Assembly (NCBI GenBank): GCA_003014445.1
Contig: PYGH01000002.1
Span: forward strand, 186,001 to 250,000
DNA: 64,000 nucleotides
Direction: 5' to 3'
From: Fusobacterium naviforme
GTDB taxonomy: Bacteria > Bacillota > Clostridia > Lachnospirales > Lachnospiraceae
Shown here: one piece after another, positions 18,109 through 27,270 of the stretch
Numbering within the stretch: position 1 is the first letter of the stretch
Layout: each line of letters opens with the position of its first letter
Translations under genes and position numbers: made by a program
Notes under the pieces: generated by a model
Seen by the model: only the letters and a program-made list of their open reading frames with translations
Databases searched by the model: none
Told to the model about the DNA's origin: nothing

Positions 18109-19092
18109 TTATGCCAGCGCTGCAGTGATGATCGCCATGGAGTAGACCTCCAGTGCATTGCAGCCACGTGACAAATCATTGATCTGGGCATTCAGTCCGA
18201 GCAGAATCGGGCCGTAGGCCTCAAAGCCTCCCATTCTCTGGGCGATCTTGTAGCCGATATTTCCCGCATTGATGTCCGGGAAGATGAAGGTGTTTGCGTA
18301 ACCCGCAACCGGAGAATCCGGGCACTTGGTACGCGCAACTGTCGGGGACACAGCCGCATCAAACTGAAGCTCTCCGTCGATCGGAATATCCTTGTAGCGC
18401 TCCTTTGCCTTCGCACAGGCGTTGTGCATCTTATCGACGTCCTCTCCGCTTCCGGAACCAAAGGTGGAATAGCTCAGGAATGCAACCTTGGGATCGACGC
18501 CGAAGACCTTTGCGCAGGCCACAGTCTCACCGCAGATCTCAACCAGCTCATCCTCCGTCGGCTTGATATTGATCGCGCAGTCCGCCATGGCAAGCACTTC
18601 ATTGTCACCCGTTGCAGAGGGACGAACCAGAATAAAGCAGGAAGACACGATCTTGTTGTCCGGCTTGGTCTTGATGATCTGCAGGGCAGGACGCACGGTA
18701 TCTGCTGTAGAATAGGTCGCGCCTCCCAGCAGGCAGTCTCCGATTCCCATCTTCACGAGCATCGTACCGAAGTAGTTTCCGCTCTTTAAGATCTTTCTGG
18801 CCTGCTCCGGGGTCATGCCCTTGCTCTTTCTGATCTCACAGAAGAGCTCCACCATCTCTTCAAAGCGATCGAACTTCTCCGGATCTATGATCTGTGCCCC
18901 CCGGATGTTGTATCCCTCTGTCTCCGCCGCCTCTTCCACGGCCTCCTTGCTGCCGAGTAAAATGGGAGTCAGAAAATTACCTGCAAGCAGACGGGAAGCC
19001 GCCTCAAGTATTCTTGCATCGGTGCCCTCTGTAAAAACAATGGTCTTCGGGTTCTCCTTCAGCTGGTGAATCATAGTTCCAAATGTATACAT
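18109..19092 (-). CDS. pta: Phosphate acetyltransferase
   Basis: A 327-residue enzyme that converts acetyl-CoA and phosphate to acetyl-phosphate. Family stretches include IVFTEGTDARILEAASRL (17-34), GATYSTADTVRPALQ near 134 and SYSTFGSGSG near 210. The length is that of the short, single-domain Pta of Firmicutes, without the N-terminal regulatory domains of the enteric enzyme. It follows ackA with an 87-base gap and completes the acetate-forming ATP pathway fed by PFOR, also in this window. Confidence 0.97.
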   Translation of the reverse strand: MYTFGTMIHQLKENPKTIVFTEGTDARILEAASRLLAGNFLTPILLGSKEAVEEAAETEGYNIRGAQIIDPEKFDRFEEMVELFCEIRKSKGMTPEQARKILKSGNYFGTMLVKMGIGDCLLGGATYSTADTVRPALQIIKTKPDNKIVSSCFILVRPSATGDNEVLAMADCAINIKPTEDELVEICGETVACAKVFGVDPKVAFLSYSTFGSGSGEDVDKMHNACAKAKERYKDIPIDGELQFDAAVSPTVARTKCPDSPVAGYANTFIFPDINAGNIGYKIAQRMGGFEAYGPILLGLNAQINDLSRGCNALEVYSMAIITAALA

Positions 19093-19179
19093 ATCTCATC
19101 CTCGTCTTTCTGTGTCGGCAGAATGCCGGTCTCTTTGGCCTCTGAGCCTGTTTTAAATTTTTTCCGTCCTGAAAACAGT

Positions 19180-20379
19180 TTATTTCCCTGCGAGACGAAG
19201 CGTATCTCTGGCAATTGCAAGTTCCTCATTGGTCGGAAGCAGGAACACCTTGACCTTTGAGCTGTCTGCGGAAATAAGTCTCAGCTCTCCACGCACATGA
19301 TTCCTTTCGTCATCAATCTCAACGCCGAGATAACCCAGATAGGAGCAGATATTCTTCCTCATGGTCGCATCGTTTTCACCGACACCTGCAGTAAAGGCAA
19401 TCGCATCCACACCATTCATCGCCGCCACATAGGCGCCGATGTATTTCGCAACGCGATAGGTATACGCCTGCAATGCGACAGCCGCCCGCTGGTTGCCTGC
19501 ATTTGCCGCATCATCAATATCACGGAAGTCACTGGACACGCCGCCGGACAGACCAAGCACGCCGGACTTCTTATTCAGCACATTCAGCATCTCATCAATG
19601 CTCAGGTTCTCATGCTTGCAGATAAACTGAAGGATGGCCGGATCCAGATCTCCGGAGCGGGTTCCCATGATCAGTCCCTCGAGCGGAGTGAGTCCCATCG
19701 AAGTATCGACGCACTTTCCGCCGATGGAGGCAGAGACTGAAGCGCCGTTTCCGAGATGGCACACGATCACTTTTGCGTTCTTCGGGTCCAGTCCGCCGAA
19801 CTTGATGGCCTCACTGGATACAAAACCGTGACTGGTTCCGTGGAAGCCGTAGCGGCGCAGCTTATATTTCTCATAGTATTCATAGGGAAGCGCATAGAGA
19901 TAGACCTTTTCCGCCATACTCATACCAAAGGCTGTATCAAACACTGCGACATTCGGCTTGCCCGGCATCGCAGCCTCGCAGGCCTCGATCCCCATGAGAT
20001 TTGCCGGGTTATGAAGCGGCGCGAGGTCGAAGCAGTCGCGAATCGCCTGCTTCACGCTCTCATCGATCAGAACCGACTCACTGTAGTAGGTTCCGCCATG
20101 CACCACGCGATGACCAATCGCAGAGATCTCCTCCGCACTTTTGATTACGCCGTGGTTCGGATTGATCAGAGCATCCAGAACCATCCGGATGGCTTCCTTA
20201 TGACTTGGCATCGGAGCCGGAAATTTCATCTTCTCGCCGCCTGCGGGTGTGTGGGTCAGCAGGGATCCCTCGATTCCGATTCTCTCGCAGAGGCCCTTTG
20301 CAAGCACACGCTCATTCTCCATATCGATCAGCTGATACTTCAGAGAAGAACTTCCGCAGTTCATCACCAGAATATTCAT
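19180..20379 (-). CDS. ackA: Acetate kinase
   Basis: A 399-residue ASKHA-fold kinase that makes ATP and acetate from acetyl-phosphate. MNILVMNCGSSSLKYQLI opens the protein. HRVVHGG near 92, the catalytic region VFDTAFG near 146, GFHGTSHG near 178, HLGNGASVSA near 208 and AFTAGVGEN near 325 complete the family pattern. It is divergent from tmcAL and upstream of pta. Confidence 0.98.
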   Translation of the reverse strand: MNILVMNCGSSSLKYQLIDMENERVLAKGLCERIGIEGSLLTHTPAGGEKMKFPAPMPSHKEAIRMVLDALINPNHGVIKSAEEISAIGHRVVHGGTYYSESVLIDESVKQAIRDCFDLAPLHNPANLMGIEACEAAMPGKPNVAVFDTAFGMSMAEKVYLYALPYEYYEKYKLRRYGFHGTSHGFVSSEAIKFGGLDPKNAKVIVCHLGNGASVSASIGGKCVDTSMGLTPLEGLIMGTRSGDLDPAILQFICKHENLSIDEMLNVLNKKSGVLGLSGGVSSDFRDIDDAANAGNQRAAVALQAYTYRVAKYIGAYVAAMNGVDAIAFTAGVGENDATMRKNICSYLGYLGVEIDDERNHVRGELRLISADSSKVKVFLLPTNEELAIARDTLRLAGK

Positions 20380-20433
20380 TGTCTGTTTCCCCTTTCAATT
20401 ATATAATCGCCATTGAAATGCCTGTTGATTCCG

Positions 20434-20463
20434 ATTATAGTCCACAAGCGCAAACATATACAA
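20434..20463 (-). promoter_or_regulatory. Likely ackA promoter
   Basis: On the minus strand TTGTAT and TATAAT are separated by 18 bases. A second TATAAT-like box lies nearer the start (about 20399-20404). The tmcAL promoter must lie in the same 122-base gap. Confidence 0.5.
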
Positions 20464-20501
20464 GCTGTATATCTGTATTTTTGACAGTACAGGAGGTTTT
20501 T

Positions 20502-21764
20502 ATGATGAATCTTGCTGAAATTGTGGGTATTATTGCCGAGTATCATCCTTTCCATAACGGACACCTCTACCAGATGCGCAATGCACGCGCCATGACAGGT
20601 GCTTCCTACTGCGTTGTAGTGCTGAGCGGGCACTTTGTGCAGCGGGGCATGCCGGCCATCTACAGCAGCAGACTGCGCGCCGAGGCGGCGCTGCGCTGCG
20701 GTGCAGATGCTGTATTTGAGCTTCCCTCCCCCTTTTCCTCCGCCTCTGCCCGGGATTATGCTCGCTTCGCGGTCTCGCTCCTCTCTTCTCTCGGCATTCA
20801 GCAGCTCTCCTGCGGCACAGAGGATGCTTCTTCGGCAGAGCTCTCTCTGCTCACCGACTGTATCAGCGAGGAGTCTCCCATCTTTCAGCACAGCCTTCAG
20901 TGCAGCTTGAAGGACGGTCTCAGCTTCCCGGAGGCGCGTCTCGCAGCAATCCTCGACGATCTCCGCTCTGCCGGTGCAGCTCCTGAGCTGCTGCTCCGCA
21001 CAAAGGAGCTGCTCATGCAGCCAAACAATATACTGGCTCTCGAGTACGCCCATGCGATCCGCACCCTCTCATCGGAGCTTCAGCTCTGCTGCGTGGAGCG
21101 AAAAGGCTCCGGCTATCATGATCCTGTTCTCCACGGAGATTTTGCCTCCGCCACAGCGCTGCGAGGACAGCTCCTTCAAGGCAGCTCCGTTTCCGCTCTC
21201 AGCGACTATATGCCGCAGGAGGCCTGTGAGCTCTTCTCCACAGTCCCCCCGCTTTCTCCCGACAGACTCTGCGCCGCTCTGGAGCGCCGTATTCTGAATC
21301 TGCTCTATGAAGGCCGCGCGCTCTCCGACTTTGCAGATGTCTCTGGAGAACTGGCCGCCCGCATTGCCAAGAGCAGATTACAGTATGAGAGCTACGAGAC
21401 GCTGGTCAATGCTCTGAAGACGCGCCAATATACGCACACACGCATTGCGCGGGCTCTGACCCATATTTTTCTTGGCATAACAAAGGAGCAGATGCAGCTC
21501 TGGAAAAGCTGCAGTTCTGCCCCCTATGCCCGTCTTCTCGGTTTTCGCAGAGATTCCGCCGAACTGCTCTCCGCACTGAAAGAGCACTCCTCCATTCCTA
21601 TCATAAGTAAGGCGGCAGATGCGCCACAGCTCCTTAGCACACCCGCCGCACTCTCTCTCCTTCAGGCGGAGGCACACGCCGCCGCACTCTGGAATTCACT
21701 TTTATTTGAGCAGAGCAGAATCAGCTCTCCCAGGCTCTATGAACAGCAGATTGTGATTGTGTGA
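20502..21764 (+). CDS. tmcAL: tRNA(Met) cytidine acetate ligase TmcAL
   Basis: A 420-residue nucleotidyltransferase-fold enzyme (formerly YlbM) that activates acetate with ATP and makes N4-acetylcytidine at C34 of elongator tRNA-Met. The N-terminal GIIAEYHPFHNGHLYQM contains the HxGH nucleotide-binding motif. VVLSGHFVQRGMPAIYSS and RCGADAVFELP follow. An in-frame frame reaches further upstream, but the ATG at 20502 has AGGAGG five bases before it. The last 50 or so codons are repeated, with changes, at 27114-27243. Its neighbours pta and ackA make its substrate acetate. Confidence 0.93.
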   Translation: MMNLAEIVGIIAEYHPFHNGHLYQMRNARAMTGASYCVVVLSGHFVQRGMPAIYSSRLRAEAALRCGADAVFELPSPFSSASARDYARFAVSLLSSLGIQQLSCGTEDASSAELSLLTDCISEESPIFQHSLQCSLKDGLSFPEARLAAILDDLRSAGAAPELLLRTKELLMQPNNILALEYAHAIRTLSSELQLCCVERKGSGYHDPVLHGDFASATALRGQLLQGSSVSALSDYMPQEACELFSTVPPLSPDRLCAALERRILNLLYEGRALSDFADVSGELAARIAKSRLQYESYETLVNALKTRQYTHTRIARALTHIFLGITKEQMQLWKSCSSAPYARLLGFRRDSAELLSALKEHSSIPIISKAADAPQLLSTPAALSLLQAEAHAAALWNSLLFEQSRISSPRLYEQQIVIV

Positions 21765-21791
21765 AGACTCAGCCTATATCTGCTGTTGCGG
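21602..21791. repeat. Copy A of a duplicated junction (tmcAL 3' end)
   Basis: This stretch covers the last tmcAL codons and about 27 bases beyond. It recurs at 27116-27270 with about 90% identity by eye. Copy A has 36 extra bases lying between two CCGCCGCACT direct repeats, so copy B probably lost them by slippage. On the minus strand the end of copy A can still encode ATADIG and a stop, matching the end of the DUF1667 gene (ATADIS and stop) at copy B. Confidence 0.85.
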
Positions 21792-21800
21792 TACCTGCGC

Positions 21801-23108
21801 TTAAATCAGAGTATAAAGATAAAACAGCATGCAGACACCAACCGCATACATCGGAGCCGGAATATCCTTTGATTTTCCTGCCGCAAGCTTCATAATCAGG
21901 TATGAAACAATAGAAAGCGCCATACCATTTGCGATATTATAGGTCAGTATGGTCATGGCAACTGCAATAAACGCCGGAAGGCACTCTGTCTTATCACTGT
22001 AATCCACGCTTCTCATAGAGCTCAACATCTGAAAACCGATAATAGTGAGTACCGGACCGGTTGCCACTCCCGGAACCATGAGTGCCAGAGGTGTAAAAAG
22101 AATCATCAGTGCAAACAGGATACTGCTTGTAATCGCAGTGAGTCCTGTACGTCCACCATCCTCTACGCCGCTCGCAGACTCAAGATAAGTAGTCATAACC
22201 GGCATGCAGAAGAAGCTTCCCAGTACAGTTGAGAGAGAATCCACCTTAAAGCACTTCTCAATACCCGGCATGTCTCCATTCTCATCGAGCCAGCCAGCCT
22301 GATTGGCAACGCCAAGTATGATTCCCATCGTTCCAAAGAAATCCGGAACAAAGAAAGTAAGCAGCCACGGAAAATACTGTGGTTTTAAGGCACTCAGCAC
22401 ATCAATACGAAAACTGACCGGCCCGATACCGGACGGCGGGTTCAGTAAACTGGTTGGAAGCTTGGTGACTCCCAGTGGGATCCCGATTAATGTCACAATA
22501 ATAATAGACAGGATCATACTGCCCTTGATTTTTTTTGCTTCAAAGATCAGAACCAGCAGAAATCCAATTCCGAACATCAGGGCCTTCGCTGTACTGAGAT
22601 CACCAAAAATCAGCGTGTTCTTCTCACTTGACACAACAATTCCACCTGACTTCAATCCGATCAGGGCAATATAAAGTCCAATCCCACCACTTAAAGCGAT
22701 CTTAATACTTGCAGGAATCGCAGTTGCAATAATATTCCGGAGTCCGGCAAATGAAATAATAACGAAGATCACACCTTCAATAAAGATCAATCCGAATGCT
22801 GTCTCTACCGGCATTCCGATCGAATCAATTGAGCTCAGTATTGCAACCGAGCTCATACCGGGTGCCAGGCAAAACGGACGGTTCGTATAAAGCGCCATCA
22901 CCACGCTGCATACAACGATTGCCAGTATGAGTGCTGTAAGCACTGCACCGCGCATGAGTCCGGCCTTCTCCAGCATATTGGGAATGGTCGCCAATACGTA
23001 AGACATAGTGGCAAAGGTCGTGATACCAGCCAGTATTTCCGTACGAATATTCGTATTATTCTGACTCAATTGAAATCTTTGTTCAAGACTGCTGCTGAAT
23101 GAACTCAT
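21801..23108 (-). CDS. NCS2-family purine permease (AzgA/GhxP type), copy 1
   Basis: A 435-residue membrane transporter with about 12 hydrophobic helices. The N-terminus NIRTEILAGITTFATMSYVLATIPNML is the entry signature of the COG2252 adenine/hypoxanthine/guanine branch. PGMSSVAI, VPDFFGTMGIILGVANQAG and ESASGVEDGGRTGLT carry the substrate-binding helices. It is a close paralogue of the next gene. The TIPN at the position usually reading VNP is a small departure. Substrate within the nucleobase range is not decided by sequence. Both permeases lie downstream of a two-component pair. Confidence 0.9.
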   Translation of the reverse strand: MSSFSSSLEQRFQLSQNNTNIRTEILAGITTFATMSYVLATIPNMLEKAGLMRGAVLTALILAIVVCSVVMALYTNRPFCLAPGMSSVAILSSIDSIGMPVETAFGLIFIEGVIFVIISFAGLRNIIATAIPASIKIALSGGIGLYIALIGLKSGGIVVSSEKNTLIFGDLSTAKALMFGIGFLLVLIFEAKKIKGSMILSIIIVTLIGIPLGVTKLPTSLLNPPSGIGPVSFRIDVLSALKPQYFPWLLTFFVPDFFGTMGIILGVANQAGWLDENGDMPGIEKCFKVDSLSTVLGSFFCMPVMTTYLESASGVEDGGRTGLTAITSSILFALMILFTPLALMVPGVATGPVLTIIGFQMLSSMRSVDYSDKTECLPAFIAVAMTILTYNIANGMALSIVSYLIMKLAAGKSKDIPAPMYAVGVCMLFYLYTLI

Positions 23109-23205
23109 AAATTCCCCTTCCTTTTCTATTTCTATATCATATTACAACAATCCTATCTTCTCTGCGCGCTATGAGAACACAGGAAAACTGCCATCTTTAT
23201 CCCTG

Positions 23206-24519
23206 CTACAACAGAGTTGAAAGATAATAGACAAGAAATGCAGCCAGACTGTACATCGCAGGGTGCAGCTCCCTTCGCTTTCCCGACGCCAGCTTCAATA
23301 TCACATAAGACAATACAGAAAGCGAGAGACCATTGGCTATATTATTAGTAAATATTGTCATTGCAACTGCGATAAATGCCGGAACCGCTTCTGAAATATC
23401 CTCATAATTTATATTTTTCATTGACCCCAGCATCTGAAGGCCGATAAAGGTCAGGACAGGTCCTGTCGCCACTGCGGGAATCATAAGCGCCAATGGCGTA
23501 AAGAGTAGCATCAACACAAAGAGGATGCTGGTCGTAAGCGATGTAAGACCGGTTCTGCCTCCATCCTCCACGCCGCTTGCGGACTCCAAATAAGTCGTCA
23601 TAACCGGCATACAGCAGAAGCTTCCAGTCACAGTGGATACTGAATCCACTTTAAAGCAGCGCTCGATTCCCGGCATATTTCCCTGTTCATCCAGCCAGCC
23701 TCCCCGATTGGCGACGCCAAGAATGATGCCCATCGTTCCGAAAAAATCCGGGACAAAGAAAGTGATAAGCCAGGGGAAATACTCCGGCTTCAATGCCCCA
23801 AGAATATTGATACGAAACAAGATAGGAGCCGGGCTCACAGGCAACTGAAACATGCTGTCCGGAACCACGGTCTGATTCAACGGAATGGCCAACAATGTGA
23901 CAACCAGTATGGAGACAATCATGCTTCCGCGAAAACGTCTTGCCTCCAATATCAGCAGTACTACAAAGCCGATCGCAAAAAGAAAACATTTAGGAGAATT
24001 CAGATCTCCAAAACTCAGAGATCCGTTTCCTCCCGTCACAACAACATCTCCTGCCTTCAGACCGATCAAAGCAATGAAGAGCCCTATACCCGCGCTGATT
24101 GAGATCTTGACATTTGCCGGAATGGCATTCACTACCAACTCTCTGAGGCCTATAAAGGTGATAAAACAGAAGATCATTCCACTCAGGAAAACCAGACCAA
24201 AAGCAACATCAACCGGAATTCCAACCTCTCTGATGGTAGATCCTATCACTGCAACAGAACTCATTCCTGGCGCCAACGCAAAAGGGCGATTTGTGTACAG
24301 TGCCATCGCTATGCTGCAGGCTGCAATCATTAGAATGAGCATGGTCAGGATGGCCCCCTTCGGAAGTCCTGCACCACTGAGCATATTGGGAACCGCTGCC
24401 AGTACATAGGACATGGTAGCAAAGGTTGTAATACCTGCCAGCACCTCCGTTCGCACTGAGCTGTTATTTTTCTTCAGCGAGAACAAGCGCTCACAAGCCT
24501 GTTCAAAATGTAACATCAA
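23206..24519 (-). CDS. NCS2-family purine permease (AzgA/GhxP type), copy 2
   Basis: A 437-residue transporter with the same architecture as the neighbouring permease and clear similarity along the whole length (SVRTEVLAGITTFATMSYVLAAVPNML, VPDFFGTMGIILGVANRGG, ESASGVEDGGRTGLT). Differences concentrate in loops and in the middle helices, which suggests an older duplication and perhaps different nucleobase preference. A 97-base gap separates the pair. No purine-riboswitch core was recognised upstream of either copy. Confidence 0.9.
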   Translation of the reverse strand: MMLHFEQACERLFSLKKNNSSVRTEVLAGITTFATMSYVLAAVPNMLSGAGLPKGAILTMLILMIAACSIAMALYTNRPFALAPGMSSVAVIGSTIREVGIPVDVAFGLVFLSGMIFCFITFIGLRELVVNAIPANVKISISAGIGLFIALIGLKAGDVVVTGGNGSLSFGDLNSPKCFLFAIGFVVLLILEARRFRGSMIVSILVVTLLAIPLNQTVVPDSMFQLPVSPAPILFRINILGALKPEYFPWLITFFVPDFFGTMGIILGVANRGGWLDEQGNMPGIERCFKVDSVSTVTGSFCCMPVMTTYLESASGVEDGGRTGLTSLTTSILFVLMLLFTPLALMIPAVATGPVLTFIGLQMLGSMKNINYEDISEAVPAFIAVAMTIFTNNIANGLSLSVLSYVILKLASGKRRELHPAMYSLAAFLVYYLSTLL

Positions 24520-24624
24520 AAGCTCCCTTCTGTTTACTGGAGCAGCCCATCTCCGTCTGTCAGTATAGCTGCTGTTGTGCCTTCCTTCTGCTTTTGTAAA
24601 TAAAGAGTGAATTATGTAAATAAT

Positions 24625-25356
24625 TTAAGCGGGATCCAGTGCCTTAATCTGTGTCAGACGCCGCAGTTCAGCAGGCTCTCTTATGACTCTGTACTCATTC
24701 AGCGGCCGCCCGACACTTCCATAAATGTAAGTCTTCTTAAGAATCTTTTCTTTTGTAAGAAAATCCAGATACTTCTTCACGGAAACTCTGGAAAATTCCA
24801 TCCGCTCTGCCAATTCCTGTACACAGAATGCCTCTGTTCTGCCGATCAGCTCCTCTGCAATCCGCTGCAATGTATTCCTGTCAATCCCCTTTGGAAGAGA
24901 TAGCTCCACCATATCCGTTTCGCCCCGGTTCTGCCCGGACAAACGATCCACCTCACTCTGCTCAAGAGACAGCTTTCCCAGCAGCTCACAGCGCTCCTTA
25001 AATTTATAGAGCGCTTCCGTGAGTCTCGTGTAAGTAAAGGGCTTTATAATATAATCGACACAGCCCATACTGAAGGCCTCGCGTATCCTCTCCCCATCTT
25101 TTGCCGCGGAAATTATAATCGCCTCAATTTTAGCCTGTTCCGTGCGGAGCTTCCTCAGTACCTCAAGCCCGGAAGCCCCCGGAAGATAGATATCCAACAA
25201 CACAAGCTGAACCTTATTCTGTCTGAGACAACTGAGCGCTTCCTCTGTATTTCCCGCAATTCCGGCAATACCATAGCCGCTCTGTCTCAGAAATTCCTCT
25301 GTGATACGCGCCACCTGAGGATCGTCCTCTACAATCAGTACCTGATACATTCCCAT
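24625..25356 (-). CDS. CitB/DcuR-type response regulator
   Basis: A 243-residue response regulator. The receiver domain has the acidic pocket EDD (10-12), the phosphorylation site Asp55 in LLDIYLPG, and the lysine in IIKPFT near 105. After a linker, a C-terminal helix-turn-helix (CVQELAERMEFSRVSVKKYLDFLTKEKILKK) covers about 178-210. This layout is that of the CitT/DcuR/MalR branch, usually regulating transporters. It is encoded 21 bases behind its kinase and 105 bases before the permeases. Confidence 0.92.
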   Translation of the reverse strand: MGMYQVLIVEDDPQVARITEEFLRQSGYGIAGIAGNTEEALSCLRQNKVQLVLLDIYLPGASGLEVLRKLRTEQAKIEAIIISAAKDGERIREAFSMGCVDYIIKPFTYTRLTEALYKFKERCELLGKLSLEQSEVDRLSGQNRGETDMVELSLPKGIDRNTLQRIAEELIGRTEAFCVQELAERMEFSRVSVKKYLDFLTKEKILKKTYIYGSVGRPLNEYRVIREPAELRRLTQIKALDPA

Positions 25357-25377
25357 CCTCCTGTCTTTCTGCTTCTG

Positions 25378-27003
25378 CTACACATCCTTTGAAATATGTG
25401 CTACAAATTCTGTACCGGACTGTGGGTCGCTGGATACCGTCACATAGCCGCTGTGCCGCGCACAGGCCTTCTGCACAAGATACAGGCCAATCCCATTTCC
25501 ATTTACTTTATTGCTTACACCATACTCAAAAATGTGCTCTATCAGTCCCTCATCAATCGGATTTCCGGAGTTCCACACCGAAATCATGATATCATTCTGC
25601 CGCTCAATAAGTTCCATTGTCACTGTCCGCATGGCACAGCCCTGTGTCGCATCAAAGGCATTTTCCAGGAGATTCCCACTTATCACAACGATATCCTGCA
25701 CAAGCGCGTCGTTTTCTATCCTTCCGCAGCCAGAGCGTCCCGTCAGAATAAGATCCACCTTCTGCTCTGCTGCCCGATCAAATTTACTGAGCAGAAAAGC
25801 TGAAAGGATAGGATCCTTGATTCTGCCGTTGATACACTCCTTTTCTCGCTGCTTCAGATGAATCAGACCATCTATATATTCCTTAAGTTCCTCATATTGC
25901 TGTTCATGCACCAAACCGGAGACCACCTGTAGCTTGTTATTAAATTCATGCATCTGTGCACGCAATGCCTCTACATAGCTGCGCACTCCGGTGATATCCT
26001 CCGCAAAGCGCAGCAGCTCCTGCTTGGGGCGGCAGGTGATGAGAAGACTCCTCTGCGGCGAACCATCCACCTCAATCGGAATAAAATTCACATAACAGCT
26101 ATCTCCCCCAACTTTGCACTCGTAGTCAAAGAGCGCCTCCTTACGAAGGAGCATATTCTCAAAAGAAATATCCCGAAAGAGGTCAGAAAACTTTGCCAGC
26201 TCGCTATGTTGCTCTGCGGCAGCACTGCCATCAGATATATGATTCTCTGTCATATCGGCCCTGTGGTAGCTGCCGCGAAAAAACATCTGATGCGCTCTCC
26301 TATTTGCATGGACAATGTTTCCGCTCTCATCCACAGTCAGTATTCCGTCACGAACTGCATCGAGCAGAGCAGTTCGCTCTACAAGGAGCTTGGCAATCTC
26401 AGCAGGCTCCAGATTAAGCAGCGTCCCCTTGATACGATCCGTGAGATCCCAGACAAAAAGCAGCGCAATCAGCATAACCAGTATCGTCATAGCATTCAGC
26501 TCTCTCTGCGCCTTTTGAAGTCCCTCCTGATTATGACTATATTTCAGCTTTGAAATGACAATTCCGACACTCCCTCCGACTCCATCCGAAATAACACTTT
26601 CCGCATAGAGCGCAGCGTTCTTTTTGTCGGAATTCAGCAGACAATACCCCCGCGCCTCCGAAATTATTTTTCTCTCCTGGAGAATTTCCGTTTCAATACC
26701 GTCCTGCTGTGAATTATACAAAAGGCCGCCATCTTCAGACAAGACAGCGAGCCCGGAGCAGTTTGTGCAGGATTCCAGGCGTGCTGCGAGCTGGGCAAGT
26801 CGTGCTCTGTCAGCGCTTTGTATCGCCAGCCTCAGCTCCTCTGAGTCCGCAAACTGCTGTGTCAGATCCAGGAGGGCCGAGCCACTCGTCTGCGCCACAG
26901 TCTGCCTCAGATTCATGGAAACCGGATAATGATTCAGTAATAAAATAGCTGCAACCACACTGCACACCAGCATTGCAATTTTTGTGCGAAGCTTCAGCAT
27001 CAC
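25378..27003 (-). CDS. DcuS/CitA-type sensor histidine kinase
   Basis: A 541-residue membrane kinase. A first transmembrane helix (about 8-26) and a second (about 172-190) flank an extracytoplasmic sensor domain. That domain looks Cache-like by position only. A cytoplasmic PAS region (VRDGILTVDESGNIVHANRRA) follows. The phosphoacceptor box reads AQMHEFNNKLQVVSGL (His near 350), the SPOB-type box of the CitA/DcuS family. The ATPase domain has NLLENAFDA (N box), then GNGIGLYLV. The ligand is not evident; linkage to NCS2 permeases suggests a purine-related signal. Start ATG follows GGGGGTAGGGGTG. Confidence 0.92.
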   Translation of the reverse strand: MMLKLRTKIAMLVCSVVAAILLLNHYPVSMNLRQTVAQTSGSALLDLTQQFADSEELRLAIQSADRARLAQLAARLESCTNCSGLAVLSEDGGLLYNSQQDGIETEILQERKIISEARGYCLLNSDKKNAALYAESVISDGVGGSVGIVISKLKYSHNQEGLQKAQRELNAMTILVMLIALLFVWDLTDRIKGTLLNLEPAEIAKLLVERTALLDAVRDGILTVDESGNIVHANRRAHQMFFRGSYHRADMTENHISDGSAAAEQHSELAKFSDLFRDISFENMLLRKEALFDYECKVGGDSCYVNFIPIEVDGSPQRSLLITCRPKQELLRFAEDITGVRSYVEALRAQMHEFNNKLQVVSGLVHEQQYEELKEYIDGLIHLKQREKECINGRIKDPILSAFLLSKFDRAAEQKVDLILTGRSGCGRIENDALVQDIVVISGNLLENAFDATQGCAMRTVTMELIERQNDIMISVWNSGNPIDEGLIEHIFEYGVSNKVNGNGIGLYLVQKACARHSGYVTVSSDPQSGTEFVAHISKDV

Positions 27004-27051
27004 CCCTACCCCCTGACCTCAATATTCGAGCAACAGATGAAATCTCTCGCC

Positions 27052-27081
27052 ATTATATAAAAGGAAATGTGAAATCTGCAA
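27052..27081 (-). promoter_or_regulatory. Possible promoter of the kinase-regulator-permease block
   Basis: TTGCAG and TATAAT on the minus strand, 18 bases apart, about 50 bases upstream of the kinase start and between it and the truncated tmcAL copy. Confidence 0.5.
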
Positions 27082-27113
27082 GTTTATCGATTAAAGGATC
27101 CCAGCTCCCTTCC

Positions 27114-27243
27114 CACCATAAGTAAGGCGGCAGATGCGCCACAGCTTCTGGGCACACCCGCCGCACTACAGAATTTGCTTTTATTTGAGCAGAGCAGAAT
27201 CAGCTCTCCCAACCTCTATGAACAGCAGATTGTGATTGTGTAA
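27114..27243 (+). pseudogene. Truncated second copy of the tmcAL 3' end
   Basis: An open stretch reading SKAADAPQLLGTPAAL, then LLLFEQSRISSP and YEQQIVIV with a TAA stop matches the last residues of TmcAL encoded at 21606-21764. There is no start or upstream part. A 12-codon in-frame deletion and about 15 substitutions separate it from the intact gene. It is a fragment, not an expressed gene. See the duplicated-junction finding. Confidence 0.9.
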
Positions 27244-27270
27244 AGGTTTAGCTTATATCTGCTGTTGCTA
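27116..27270. repeat. Copy B of the duplicated junction
   Basis: Direct repeat of 21602-21791, about 5.5 kb apart. It covers the tmcAL fragment and continues into the last codons of the convergent DUF1667 gene. The two copies flank exactly the two-component system and two permeases. Confidence 0.85.

Noticed and set aside
24520-24624. Purine riboswitch before the NCS2 permeases
   Set aside because: The conserved loop and junction sequences of the purine aptamer were not found here or at 23109-23205.
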